From assembly GCA_031269205.1 (NCBI GenBank), contig JAISZM010000125.1:1-13794 (forward strand): 13,794 nt of DNA, read 5' to 3'. Positions within the stretch are counted from its first letter, which is position 1; the number at the start of each line of letters is the position of its first letter. Under the pieces are notes generated by a model, which was not told the DNA's origin, did not search any database, and worked only from the letters and a program-made list of their open reading frames with translations. The position numbers and the translations under genes were made by a program. Positions 1-7,539 of this stretch are shown piece after piece. This DNA is from Eubacteriales Family XIII. Incertae Sedis bacterium (GTDB lineage Bacteria > Bacillota > Clostridia > Peptostreptococcales > Anaerovoracaceae).

Positions 1-536
1 TCGACCGCCGTCTTGCCGAGCGCGGCCGAGAGTTCGAGTATCGTGTCCCTCGTTTCGTCCGACGTGGACAGCCCCTTGATGATCTCGACGAGTTTCATCA
101 TAGGGACGGGATTGAAGAAGTGCATTCCGATAACCTTGTCGGGTCGCTTCGTGGCGGCCGCAATCTCCGTGATGGACAGCGAGGACGTGTTCGTGGCGAG
201 TATCGCGCCCGGCGTGACGAGTTCGTCGAGTTCCGCGAAGAGGGCCTTCTTCGCCTCGAGATCCTCCGTCGCCGCCTCTATGATGAGGTCCGCGTCCTTC
301 ACTATATTGATATCCGTGTCGCCCTTGACGCGCGCGAGCGCGGCGTCTTTATCTTCGGCGCTTATCTTCTCTTTCGCGACGAGTCTCTCGAGGTTTTTTG
401 TGACCGTAGCCAACCCCTTTTCAACCGAGGTTTCGCGCCGCGCGCGCAACACGACCTCGTACCCGTTCAATGCGAGTATCTGTATGATGCCCGCCCCCAT
501 CGTACCCGTTCCGAGGACTCCAACTTTTTTCACCAT
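1..536 (-). CDS. hbd: 3-hydroxybutyryl-CoA dehydrogenase, N-terminal part (cut by window edge)
   Basis: Cytoplasmic NAD(P)-dependent enzyme that interconverts acetoacetyl-CoA and 3-hydroxybutyryl-CoA, usually in the crotonyl/butyryl-CoA route of clostridia or in beta-oxidation. The visible 178 residues begin with a Rossmann nucleotide-binding motif GVLGTGTMGAGI (residues 6-17). NTSSLSITEIA (116-126) and GMHFFNPVPMMKLVEI (137-152) follow; the latter holds the family's catalytic His (H139) and the Asn-Pro pair. The family is about 280 residues, so the C-terminal dimerisation domain lies outside the window. ATG at 536 is chosen because AAGGAGG (543-549) sits 6 bases upstream; an ATG at 540 hits a stop within three codons. 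It has its own promoter region and does not appear to be cotranscribed with pgi. The partner genes that would separate butyrate synthesis from fatty-acid oxidation are not visible. Confidence 0.93.
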   Translation of the reverse strand, partial: MVKKVGVLGTGTMGAGIIQILALNGYEVVLRARRETSVEKGLATVTKNLERLVAKEKISAEDKDAALARVKGDTDINIVKDADLIIEAATEDLEAKKALFAELDELVTPGAILATNTSSLSITEIAAATKRPDKVIGMHFFNPVPMMKLVEIIKGLSTSDETRDTILELSAALGKTAV

Positions 537-554
537 GACATACCTCCTTCACTC

Positions 555-574
555 TATTATTTTAACAAATAATA
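555..574. promoter_or_regulatory. Perfect AT-rich inverted repeat next to the hbd ribosome binding site (candidate operator)
   Basis: The arms TATTATTT (555-562) and AAATAATA (567-574) are perfect reverse complements around a 4-base centre TAAC. The repeat lies 5 bases upstream of the hbd AAGGAGG, inside the transcribed leader. It could be a repressor operator or a weak RNA hairpin masking the ribosome binding site. Clostridial hbd genes are often controlled by the NADH sensor Rex (TTGTTAA-type half sites). Only one half-site-like TTGTTAA occurs here, so I do not call it a Rex site. Confidence 0.4.
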
Positions 575-604
575 TTAACCGAGCCTTATAACAATCGTAT
601 CCTG

Positions 605-639
605 TTAAGACGCCTCTTGCGTCACTTTTCAATCCTCCC
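605..639 (-). promoter_or_regulatory. Mini-ORF with good SD and small hairpin in the hbd leader (candidate leader peptide)
   Basis: Within the hbd leader a GGGAGG (634-639) lies 8 bases before a GTG at 625. The GTG opens a six-codon frame (MTQEAS) ending in TAA at 605-607. The same bases form a 5-bp stem GACGC/GCGTC (609-613 with 619-623). A TTG at 632 would open a 27-codon frame ending in the hbd ribosome binding site, but it is only one base from the SD and is unlikely to be used. This may be chance; coding is not demonstrated. Confidence 0.2.
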
Positions 640-670
640 TCAAAAGAAAACCCTACGCGAGCCGCCGTTT

Positions 671-679
671 ATTATACCA
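671..679 (-). promoter_or_regulatory. Extended -10 promoter for hbd
   Basis: The minus strand reads TGGTATAAT, a perfect TATAAT (671-676) preceded by the TGn extension. No good -35 hexamer is present at 16-18 bases, as is usual for extended -10 promoters. Transcription would start near 664 and give a leader of about 128 bases. A short palindrome ATGATGAATCAT (694-705) occupies the -35 position and could be an operator. The rest of the 251-base gap between hbd and pgi shows no further gene. Confidence 0.6.
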
Positions 680-787
680 TAGATTGTACGGCCATGATGA
701 ATCATCTTGAGCCGCCACGGTGTCGCTACACAACTTTCACGTACTTGCGCGAAAACGTACCTTGTACTCCCGGCTCGCTCAAGCCGT

Positions 788-2173
788 TCAAATACTGTTC
801 TGCAGAATATCCATCATCTCTCGCTTGTAGGCTTCCACTCCGGGTTGGTTGAAGGGGTCTACTCCCATCAGCAGGCCTGTCACGCCGCAGGTCAGTTCGA
901 AGAAATACACCAGTTTGCCGAAGCTGCGAGCGCTTTGGTCGGGAGCCGTTATCGTCACTATGGGGACGGCGGCGGCGCGGTGCGCTTTTGTCACTCCCCC
1001 CTTCACGGCGCGGTTGAATTCGTTCATGCCTCGACCCTCGAACAGGGACGCGGACGCTGTTTTACCCTGTCCGCTTTGCCCGCCGGCGGCCGCCCCGCCG
1101 ATCGCTCCCGCGGACGCGCCTATGACGAGATCAGCTACGGGTTTTGCTATGTCTATGAGCGTCTCCGTGAATATCTGATTTCCCTGCTGGAAGAACTGAC
1201 CGAGGGAGTGAAGATCCCGGCTGAAACTCACCCCTGTCGGGAGCATCCCTTTGCCGTCCTTACCCTCGCTCTCGCCGTAGAGCTGCAATATCCATTGAAT
1301 GAAACTTTCGGCCGACGGTTCGAAGCACCCTATGACCTCCACCGCCTTGTCCGTGTCCTGTACGGCGCGCCTGACGGCGGCGAGTCGCAGACAGATTGCC
1401 GTCTGCTCATCCCTCGCGGCATCCTTCGCTCCGTTCAGCGCTTCTCCTATATCGATGCCCGCGACGGCCATCGGCAAGAGACCGACGGGCGTGAGGACGG
1501 AGTAACGACCGCCTATATCCGCAGGTATGGTGAGGCTGCGGTAACCGCGTTCGCGTGCCTCGGCCCGCAGCGACCCTCCCGAGGCGTCGGTCACGGCGTA
1601 CGTGCGTGCGTTCGCTTCCCTCTCGCCGTACTTTTGTATCAGCAGTTCGCGCAGGGCGAGGAAGGCCATCGCGGGTTCGACCGTTCCTCCGGACTTGCTT
1701 ATCTGTACGATGCTGAAATCTCTCCCTTCGAGCCGTCTAAAAAGCGCGCGGTGGTAGGCCGCGCTGATATTGAAGCCCGCGAACAGCACCTCCGTACCGC
1801 GCGAAACGTCCGCGCCCTCTGTCGCCGTGTCCCGCGAAAAATCCGCGCACATTCCGGCGCCATCGCTGTCCGCGGGTGTGCGGACGCCGAGGCCGCCGCC
1901 GACAAAGTCCAGAGCCGCGCGCGCGCCGAGATAGGAACCTCCGATGCCGACGACGACGAGCACGTCCGACTTCGAACGTATCTCGTCCGCGACATCCGTC
2001 ACGGCTTTCACTTCGTCTTCGCCCAGGCGCGCCGCATAGTCCACCCACCCCGTATAATCGAGGTCGCGCGACCGCAGTTTGTCATACGCGCTGACTGCGG
2101 CGGACGCGTACGCGTCCGCCGCCTGAAGCAGAGACGCGTCAACGTCATATTTCACTTCTATCAAATTATTCAT
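788..2173 (-). CDS. pgi: Glucose-6-phosphate isomerase
   Basis: Cytoplasmic enzyme of glycolysis/gluconeogenesis interconverting glucose 6-phosphate and fructose 6-phosphate; its product also feeds nucleotide-sugar synthesis. At 461 residues it has the short bacterial form. It shows VVGIGGSYLGARAALDF (74-90), the sugar-phosphate loop ISKSGGTVEPA (158-168), GESEGKDGKG with the likely catalytic Glu (E301), LHSLGQF (H322), and the C-terminal GVDPFNQPGVEAYK with the catalytic Lys (K450). ATG at 2173 is supported by AAGGAG (2184-2189). A Gly/Ala/Ser-rich stretch at about 348-383 and another at about 95-127 appear longer than in typical clostridial Pgi. The block around H398 (AHRAAAVP) is diverged from the usual AHTDGGVP. 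It lies 136 bases downstream of the capD-like gene with no obvious promoter or terminator between them, so readthrough is possible. No T-run terminator follows it, only a 5-bp hairpin at 771-786. Confidence 0.95.
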   Translation of the reverse strand: MNNLIEVKYDVDASLLQAADAYASAAVSAYDKLRSRDLDYTGWVDYAARLGEDEVKAVTDVADEIRSKSDVLVVVGIGGSYLGARAALDFVGGGLGVRTPADSDGAGMCADFSRDTATEGADVSRGTEVLFAGFNISAAYHRALFRRLEGRDFSIVQISKSGGTVEPAMAFLALRELLIQKYGEREANARTYAVTDASGGSLRAEARERGYRSLTIPADIGGRYSVLTPVGLLPMAVAGIDIGEALNGAKDAARDEQTAICLRLAAVRRAVQDTDKAVEVIGCFEPSAESFIQWILQLYGESEGKDGKGMLPTGVSFSRDLHSLGQFFQQGNQIFTETLIDIAKPVADLVIGASAGAIGGAAAGGQSGQGKTASASLFEGRGMNEFNRAVKGGVTKAHRAAAVPIVTITAPDQSARSFGKLVYFFELTCGVTGLLMGVDPFNQPGVEAYKREMMDILQNSI

Positions 2174-2309
2174 TCCCGTTTCTCTCCTTTTGCGGCACGC
2201 GAAAACAACTTTCTCTATTCCACCTCCACGCCGCCAACCGCCGATCGCCGGTGTGGACTTTGACGGCCAGCCGGTGCCGCCGTTCTACCCTTGGCGTGAA
2301 CTGCGCCGG
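2174..2309. other. Gap between the capD-like gene and pgi without a recognisable gene
   Basis: This 136-base GC-rich spacer holds the pgi ribosome binding site but no clear promoter, no hairpin followed by T residues and no ORF with an SD. A short open stretch on the plus strand (about 2245-2348, ending in TAG) looks superficially protein-like but runs into the 3' end of the capD-like gene and has no start signal. Confidence 0.4.
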
Positions 2310-4229
2310 CTAATTGTTGGCGCGATACTCCGGCAGATACTCTTTTAGCCACGCTATAGCCTGCTCGTCCGTCATGCACGCCACCTCCTCGCGCACGATC
2401 CTCTCGAGTCCGCCGTCCTCGCCGCGCAGAGCCGCGGCCATCGGCAAAGACGGTTCCATCGCGGTTCCGAGGAATATCTTTTCGTGCTTCGTTTTCTGCA
2501 AGTCCTCGCCCCCGTAGCTCAGTTCCTCGTGCAATTTTTCTCCGGGTCTGAGACCGGTGAACACGATGTCTATATCCTCGTACGGCGTGTAGCCTGACAG
2601 TCTTATGATGTTTTCCGCGAGATTTAGTATGCGCACGGGTTCGCCCATATCGAGTATGAATATCTCACCGCCCGCCATCATCGCGCCCGCCTGTATGACG
2701 AGCTGGACGGCTTCGGGTATCGTCATAAAGTACCGCGTGATGCCCGGATCCGTGACGGTGACAGGGCCGCCTCTTTCTATCTGTTTCCGAAAGATAGGCA
2801 CGACGCTGCCGTTCGAGCCGAGCACGTTGCCGAACCTGACGGCGGCGTAAGCCGTATTCTTGCTCCCGATATCGCCGGCCGCACGCACGACCATCTCCGC
2901 GAGCCTTTTCGTCGCACCCATTACATTCCCGGGATTTACGGCCTTGTCTGTCGATATCATGACAAATTTCTCCGCGCCGAACTCTCCCGCAAGGTCTGTG
3001 ACGACCTTCGCGCCGACCACATTGTTGATGATCGCTTCCTCGGGGTTGAACTCCATGAGCGGCACGTGCTTATGCGCGGCCGCGTGGAACACGACGGCGG
3101 GCCTATGAGACGCAAAGACCTCGCGCATACGAACTTTGTCGGTCACGGAAGCGATGACTATGTCGAAGTCAAGCTCGGGGCGAGCCGAGCGAAGTTCATT
3201 TTCGAGTTCGAACGCGGTGTTCTCATAGATGTCGAGCGCTATAAGTTTGCGAGGTCCGTAGAGGGCTATCTGCCTGCACAACTCCGAGCCGATAGAACCT
3301 CCGCCGCCCGTCACGAGGATAACCCGATCCTTCAGATATCCGCTGATGCTCCCGATGTCGAGTTCCACGGGATCGCGTCCGAGCAGATCCTCTATGTCCA
3401 GATCGCGCAACGCGCTGACGCTCACCTTTCCGTCAATGAGATCCATCATCGACGGCAGTATCTGTATCTTCGCGCCTGTTCCCGAAGCAACAGCCACTAT
3501 ATCGCTTATCTCCCGTTTCGTCGCGGACGGTATCGCAATTATTATTTCATCTACGGCCCGCCGATCTGCAACGGAAGGAATGTCGCTTCTGCCTCCCTCT
3601 ATCTTGACGCCGAGAATGTGCTGGCCGCGCTTCGCGGAATCATCGTCGATAGCCGCGACGACCTTCTTGTTCCCGGAGTTGCTGAACTTTATCTCCCTTA
3701 TGATGGCGGCGCCCGCGTCGCCCGCGCCGACGAGCATCACGCGCGTGGGATCCGCGCCGTACAGACCTCCCGCCGTTCCCTCGGACAACACGGCGCCTAT
3801 ATCGGCGCGCACGCCCTGTCTGCGTGTTTCCCGCGCGTACCGATACATGAACCTGGCGCCTCCGAAAAGAGCCGTATCCAACAGGAAAGAAACGACGTAT
3901 ACGCTTCTCGGCATGGCGGGGTCGCTCTGAATCAGCGTCATGAACGCGAGCGCGGCGAGCGTGGCGAACGCGGAAGCCGCAAGCACCTTGGCGAGTTCCT
4001 TGACGCTCGCGTACTTCCACAGGCTACCGTACATGCCGAAGAAGAACAGGACGGCGAGCTTGATGATCGTCAACCAGATGAAGTTGTCCGCGTAGACGCG
4101 GAAGAAGATCGCGAATCTCGGTTCGGCCATATTGAACTCGAACCTCAGCAAGTACGCGAGGAAAAACGAAAGGTTGACGCAGACCGCGTCGAGCGCTACC
4201 AGCGCCGCTATGCGAACCGCCTTCGTCAA
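2310..4229 (-). CDS. CapD/WbpM-type nucleotide-sugar 4,6-dehydratase (polysaccharide biosynthesis protein)
   Basis: Membrane-anchored enzyme of the FlaA1/CapD/PglF/WbpM class, probably converting a UDP-HexNAc to its 4-keto-6-deoxy derivative for surface glycan synthesis. The 639 residues carry about four N-terminal membrane segments (about 5-30, 50-68, 80-101, 108-125). A first Rossmann-like domain follows (VMLVGAGDAGAAIIREI, 164-180), then the catalytic SDR domain with VTGGGGSIGSEL (306-317). The active-site region is STDKA (426-430) and MGATKR (437-442); Met replaces the classical SDR Tyr, as is known for this class. Length matches the long form of the family. The start is a TTG at 4229 that overlaps the TGA of the upstream gene (TTGA). 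A GGAAGGAG lies about 10 bases before it, so translational coupling is likely. The exact sugar product cannot be read from sequence. Confidence 0.92.
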   Translation of the reverse strand: MTKAVRIAALVALDAVCVNLSFFLAYLLRFEFNMAEPRFAIFFRVYADNFIWLTIIKLAVLFFFGMYGSLWKYASVKELAKVLAASAFATLAALAFMTLIQSDPAMPRSVYVVSFLLDTALFGGARFMYRYARETRRQGVRADIGAVLSEGTAGGLYGADPTRVMLVGAGDAGAAIIREIKFSNSGNKKVVAAIDDDSAKRGQHILGVKIEGGRSDIPSVADRRAVDEIIIAIPSATKREISDIVAVASGTGAKIQILPSMMDLIDGKVSVSALRDLDIEDLLGRDPVELDIGSISGYLKDRVILVTGGGGSIGSELCRQIALYGPRKLIALDIYENTAFELENELRSARPELDFDIVIASVTDKVRMREVFASHRPAVVFHAAAHKHVPLMEFNPEEAIINNVVGAKVVTDLAGEFGAEKFVMISTDKAVNPGNVMGATKRLAEMVVRAAGDIGSKNTAYAAVRFGNVLGSNGSVVPIFRKQIERGGPVTVTDPGITRYFMTIPEAVQLVIQAGAMMAGGEIFILDMGEPVRILNLAENIIRLSGYTPYEDIDIVFTGLRPGEKLHEELSYGGEDLQKTKHEKIFLGTAMEPSLPMAAALRGEDGGLERIVREEVACMTDEQAIAWLKEYLPEYRANN

Positions 4230-6517
4230 GCCGGGTTCGCTCCTTCCGGCGCTTTCTCATCGGCCGCCGCGCCGCCTCCCGCGGGCGAGGCATCCGGAGA
4301 TTTGCCGTCGCCATAACGCTTTTTCAGCATGATATTCGTCGCTATACCCGTCGCGAGCAGACCATAGAACATCGGCATGACCGACACCGTGCTGTCGTCG
4401 ACGACGCCGGACACGACGAAGCCCGCGATGCCGAAGAAAATGCCGGCGCCCGCGAACTCGGCGAACGTCGTGAACTCCCTGCGCCAGTACAGGCGGAAAC
4501 TCTGCACTAGGTACATCCCGAACAGCGCGAGCATGGCGATGAGCGAGATGAGTCCCGTGTTTATGGCTGTGGCTATATACATGTTGTGCGGCTTGTCCAC
4601 GATCATGTTGATATTCCAGTTCGCGTTGTACTTGCCTACGTAGTCGTTGTGGGGATAATTGACGCAATAAGTGTCGGCGCCGTGGCCGATGAATATCGTG
4701 TCTTTGATCATCGGTAGCGATGCGGACCATATGTACCCGCGGCCTGAGCCAAAGCCGGGGTTGTCAGTGAATCCTAAATGCGGTACGTCCGTGAGCTTCG
4801 TGTCCTTGCCGAGGTCGTTGCGGAACATGAGCGTCGATTTGTCTTCCCCCGTCAGGGTGAACGGCCACCTTCGTTCGCTGTCGCCGCGGATATTGAACAG
4901 CAGAAAGATGTTCCCCTCCTCGTCCTGCGATGTCTGGAAGAACACGTTTATGAATCTCTCATCGTTCACGGTGATGGCCTGCGCCGCCTCGTCGTTCATG
5001 AGGTCGAGCGGCACGCCCGAGCCGTCCACGAGCGTGATGGCGCCGCCTGAAAGCATCTCCATGACGCCTTTGTTGCCGTCCACACTAAACGTCAGTCTGT
5101 TATCCTCGGTACTGAGATAGTCGAGGTGTGACAGAGGAGCGTTCGCCGTCGTCGCGCTCGCGTCGCTCACCGCTCCGGCCGAAACATCCGCGCCCGCTCC
5201 GCCACCGCTGAGCGGAGTATCCTGCGCGCCCTCGGTATTGCTTGGCCCCTTGGACGATTCGGAGGACGGCGTCACGGAGGACACGAGCGAGTTCTTGAAC
5301 TCGTCCGTCCACTTGACCCCTTTGCCGTTGTGATTTACGAGAGCGACATCCGCGGCGCCGACGGCGACCACGATGGCGACGATGATAAGGACGGGTCTCC
5401 ACCACTTGATTAGTTTTTTGCGCAGGATGAGGACGACGAGGACGACGATGGCCGCCATGCCGAGCATACCTCCCGACGAGGCTGCTCCAAAGAAATTGAA
5501 CACGACGAGTCCGAGTATCGCTCCCCATATGGATTTTCTCACGAAGCCCTTCGCCCATATGAACATCATCGCGAACAGCGGTATGAGCAACGTCAGATAA
5601 AATGAAACGTAATTGATGTTGTAGACCGTCTGGTATATCTCGTTGTTCTGGAAGGTGAACTTCAGGTATTGCTCCCCTTTCGCGGCAGCCTCGTCAATGA
5701 GATCCCACGGCATCTGTCCGTCTGCCGTCATCGTGTTCGGCACGATCAGTTTTTGACCCAGCGTACTTTGGAAAAAATCGTGACCCGTCGCCTGAGAAAG
5801 TCCGATTGCCGACAGGATGACGGACACGCCCGCTACAGGATAGACCATGAATTTGATGTTGCGCTCGGAGTTGACCGAGTTCATGACGTAAAAAATCCCT
5901 ACGTAGTAGCACAGGATCATCGCCGTGCCCTCAAAGCGGTCGTTCCATCCACTCCACGCTATGTCCTTGTTATCGGAAAAGACCAGGGAGAGAAGGGTGA
6001 ACAGCAGGTAGACGATCATGGGCAGGTAGAGATTTGAGCGCTTGACCGCAAACTTCTGGACCGTGACCCGGTACGCGAGCATAATGCCCATGAGCAACAC
6101 GCTCCAGCCGATGAGTTCAACCTTGTAGTGGCTAAAAAACTCGATGAGGTTGTTCTGTCCCTCGGCCGGCGGCGCGGCTTCAGAACTCCAGTAGTAGACG
6201 CTCATATCGCGCGCGTACGAATAATATCTCACGAGGAGTATAACCACGGCCGAGAACAGCGCCGCGGGAATGAACTGCACCCAGTGCAGGGGAGTGGTTT
6301 CGTCCAGTCGCGGAGCGTGGCTCATGCTGAAGAGGTAGTCCTTCTTCAGTTCGCTCTTGCTCGCGAGCTGCGTGTCCCGCGCGGAGGGCGCATTCTCTCT
6401 CGGTTGCCTGCTACGCGGCTTCTTCGCGCTTGATCCTCCGGGCCGCGATCCTTTGCCGCCTTTCGCAGACCCGGCGCTCCTGTCGTTCGGATTCCTGTCT
6501 TTGGTTTTTCTTTTCAT
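4226..6517 (-). CDS. O-antigen ligase/polymerase-like multi-pass membrane protein
   Basis: Probable integral membrane glycan polymerase or ligase (Wzy/WaaL-like, O-antigen ligase superfamily) acting on lipid-linked sugars at the outer face of the membrane. The 763 residues start with a basic, Ser/Gly-rich cytoplasmic tail (1-60). Roughly nine membrane segments follow (first about 78-97, 133-150, 163-180, last of this set about 374-393), then a large hydrophilic loop (about 394-648), then three more segments (about 652-672, 688-705, 712-730). The loop ends in FIGHGADTY (609-617) and DKPHNMYIATAINTG (641-655), which resemble the conserved HN-containing loop of the superfamily. WNDRFEGTAM (191-200) is another family-like block. 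The middle of the loop (about 410-460) is Ser/Gly/Ala-rich. ATG at 6517 has only a weak GAGGG upstream. It overlaps the capD-like gene by 4 bases, so the two probably act in one glycan pathway. In a monoderm the product would be a wall or capsular polysaccharide rather than LPS. Confidence 0.82.
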   Translation of the reverse strand: MKRKTKDRNPNDRSAGSAKGGKGSRPGGSSAKKPRSRQPRENAPSARDTQLASKSELKKDYLFSMSHAPRLDETTPLHWVQFIPAALFSAVVILLVRYYSYARDMSVYYWSSEAAPPAEGQNNLIEFFSHYKVELIGWSVLLMGIMLAYRVTVQKFAVKRSNLYLPMIVYLLFTLLSLVFSDNKDIAWSGWNDRFEGTAMILCYYVGIFYVMNSVNSERNIKFMVYPVAGVSVILSAIGLSQATGHDFFQSTLGQKLIVPNTMTADGQMPWDLIDEAAAKGEQYLKFTFQNNEIYQTVYNINYVSFYLTLLIPLFAMMFIWAKGFVRKSIWGAILGLVVFNFFGAASSGGMLGMAAIVVLVVLILRKKLIKWWRPVLIIVAIVVAVGAADVALVNHNGKGVKWTDEFKNSLVSSVTPSSESSKGPSNTEGAQDTPLSGGGAGADVSAGAVSDASATTANAPLSHLDYLSTEDNRLTFSVDGNKGVMEMLSGGAITLVDGSGVPLDLMNDEAAQAITVNDERFINVFFQTSQDEEGNIFLLFNIRGDSERRWPFTLTGEDKSTLMFRNDLGKDTKLTDVPHLGFTDNPGFGSGRGYIWSASLPMIKDTIFIGHGADTYCVNYPHNDYVGKYNANWNINMIVDKPHNMYIATAINTGLISLIAMLALFGMYLVQSFRLYWRREFTTFAEFAGAGIFFGIAGFVVSGVVDDSTVSVMPMFYGLLATGIATNIMLKKRYGDGKSPDASPAGGGAAADEKAPEGANPA

Positions 6518-6579
6518 CGTAATACGTTCCCTCGGTGACCCTACGCGCCTGTCGACGCCACTCTATAATACCGCATTTT

Positions 6580-6608
6580 ATTATATGCCCTTACGTGGGA
6601 ATTAACAA
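6580..6608 (-). promoter_or_regulatory. Promoter for the glycan gene pair
   Basis: TTGTTA (6603-6608), a 17-base spacer and a perfect TATAAT (6580-6585) on the minus strand form a sigma-A-type promoter. The start site would be near 6573, giving a leader of about 55 bases before the polymerase-like gene. The promoter supports separate transcription of this pair, and possibly pgi, from the dapH side. Confidence 0.65.
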
Positions 6609-6634
6609 TAAAACGGGGCGTGTACATCGTGTGT

Positions 6635-6655
6635 GCAAAATGACGCGGGACGCGT
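6635..6655 (-). terminator. Weak candidate terminator after dapH
   Basis: A 5-bp perfect stem ACGCG/CGCGT with a 3-base loop (6643-6655) is followed on the minus strand by CATTTTGC. The T-run is only four bases and the stem is short, so termination may be inefficient. The rest of the 214-base gap holds the downstream promoter and no gene. Confidence 0.3.
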
Positions 6656-6731
6656 GAAACGCCCTTCTCGTCTTTCGTTTTGATGCCCCGCCGCTTCCAC
6701 TTTGACCGTTCCGAGTCGGCGCGATTCCGGG

Positions 6732-7430
6732 TCACAGTTTCCGCAGCGCGTCCACTATGCCTATCTTGGCGCTGTCCGTTTCCGACGCGCGTTTTATCTC
6801 GCGCGCGGGAACGCCCGCGACGACCGCCCCCGCGGGCACATCGTCTATCACTACGGCGCCCGCGGCGACAACCGCGCCCTTACCTATTCTGACTCCTTCA
6901 AGCACGACCGCGTTCGCTCCGACGAGCACGTCGTCATCTATCACCACGGGCGTCGCGCTCGGCGGCTCTACGACGCCCGCGAGCACCGCGCCCGCGCCTA
7001 TGTGGCAGCGCCGCCCAACCGTAGCGCGCCCACCCAGGACGGCGCCCATATCTATCATCGTGCTTTCGCCGACGCACGCGCCGATGTTGATGATCGCGCC
7101 CATCATGACGACGACGCCGTCGCCTATCTCGACGCGATCCCTTATCAGCGCGCCCGGCTCAATGCGCGCTTTGACACCTTTGAGATCGAGCAACGGGATG
7201 GCCGAGTTGCGCGCCGCGTTCTCGATGTATACGTCCTCTATGTCGGCGGCGCGCCCGGTCAGCACGGGTTCGACATCGGCCCAGTCGCCTATAACGATCA
7301 GGTCGTCAGCGCCGAACACTTTCGCGTTCGGAAAGTCTATCGCAGCCCCGGGCTTCGCCTTGACGTAAACCTTGACGGGCGTCTTTTTTTCCGCCTCGCT
7401 GATAAATGTGATTATCTCATACGCGTCCAT
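6732..7430 (-). CDS. dapH: 2,3,4,5-tetrahydropyridine-2,6-dicarboxylate N-acetyltransferase
   Basis: Cytoplasmic enzyme of the acetylase branch of the diaminopimelate/lysine pathway; it transfers acetyl from acetyl-CoA to tetrahydrodipicolinate. The 232 residues match the usual length of Bacillus-type DapH (about 236). The N-terminus has TPVKVYVKAKPG (17-28). The marker block around 70-93 (ENAARNSAIPLLDLKG) leads into a left-handed beta-helix of hexapeptide repeats (about 90-200) with IEPGALIRD, GGRATVGRRCHIGAGAVLAG and EPPSATPVVI. The acetyl-CoA end is GVPAREIK (206-213). ATG at 7430 follows AAGGAGG (7439-7445) with 8-base spacing. It lies 109 bases after dapF, another gene of the same pathway. 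A possible internal promoter precedes it. Confidence 0.96.
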   Translation of the reverse strand: MDAYEIITFISEAEKKTPVKVYVKAKPGAAIDFPNAKVFGADDLIVIGDWADVEPVLTGRAADIEDVYIENAARNSAIPLLDLKGVKARIEPGALIRDRVEIGDGVVVMMGAIINIGACVGESTMIDMGAVLGGRATVGRRCHIGAGAVLAGVVEPPSATPVVIDDDVLVGANAVVLEGVRIGKGAVVAAGAVVIDDVPAGAVVAGVPAREIKRASETDSAKIGIVDALRKL

Positions 7431-7461
7431 CGATCATCCCTCCTTAGCCGTTCCCTCTTCA

Positions 7462-7470
7462 ATAATACCA
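7462..7470 (-). promoter_or_regulatory. Possible extended -10 promoter upstream of dapH
   Basis: The minus strand reads TGGTATTAT in the dapF-dapH gap, a TGn-extended -10 with 5 of 6 matches to TATAAT. No convincing -35 lies 17 bases upstream. It may give dapH expression independent of the upstream operon. The rest of this 109-base gap shows no gene or strong hairpin. Confidence 0.35.
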
Positions 7471-7539
7471 TCCGTTAGAATCTTTGCTTCCCTTGTATCC
7501 GATCGCCTCCGTCGATGTTGGAGAAAACCCGGCGACAAG

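Noticed and set aside
555..594. Possible Rex operator upstream of hbd
   Set aside because: TTGTTA occurs twice on the minus strand, but the second half of a Rex palindrome (TTAACAA at the right spacing) is absent.
741..764. ACGTAC occurring twice around a GC-rich loop after pgi
   Set aside because: The two copies are direct repeats of a partly self-complementary word; only 4 bp can pair, and no T-run follows, so it is not a credible terminator.
707..2263. Long open frame of 518 codons on the plus strand, antisense to pgi
   Set aside because: It lies opposite a gene with intact catalytic motifs, has no SD, and its translation is Arg/His-rich without recognisable motifs. Such frames arise from the codon bias of a GC-rich gene. 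The same reasoning applies to the long plus-strand frames at 3066-4316, 7930-8943, 8992-10602 and 12387-13469.
2245..2348. Protein-like stretch on the plus strand in the capD-pgi gap (GVDFDGQPVPPFYPWREL)
   Set aside because: No start codon with an SD, too short, and it runs into the 3' end of the capD-like gene. I could not tie it to any family, so I do not call a gene remnant.
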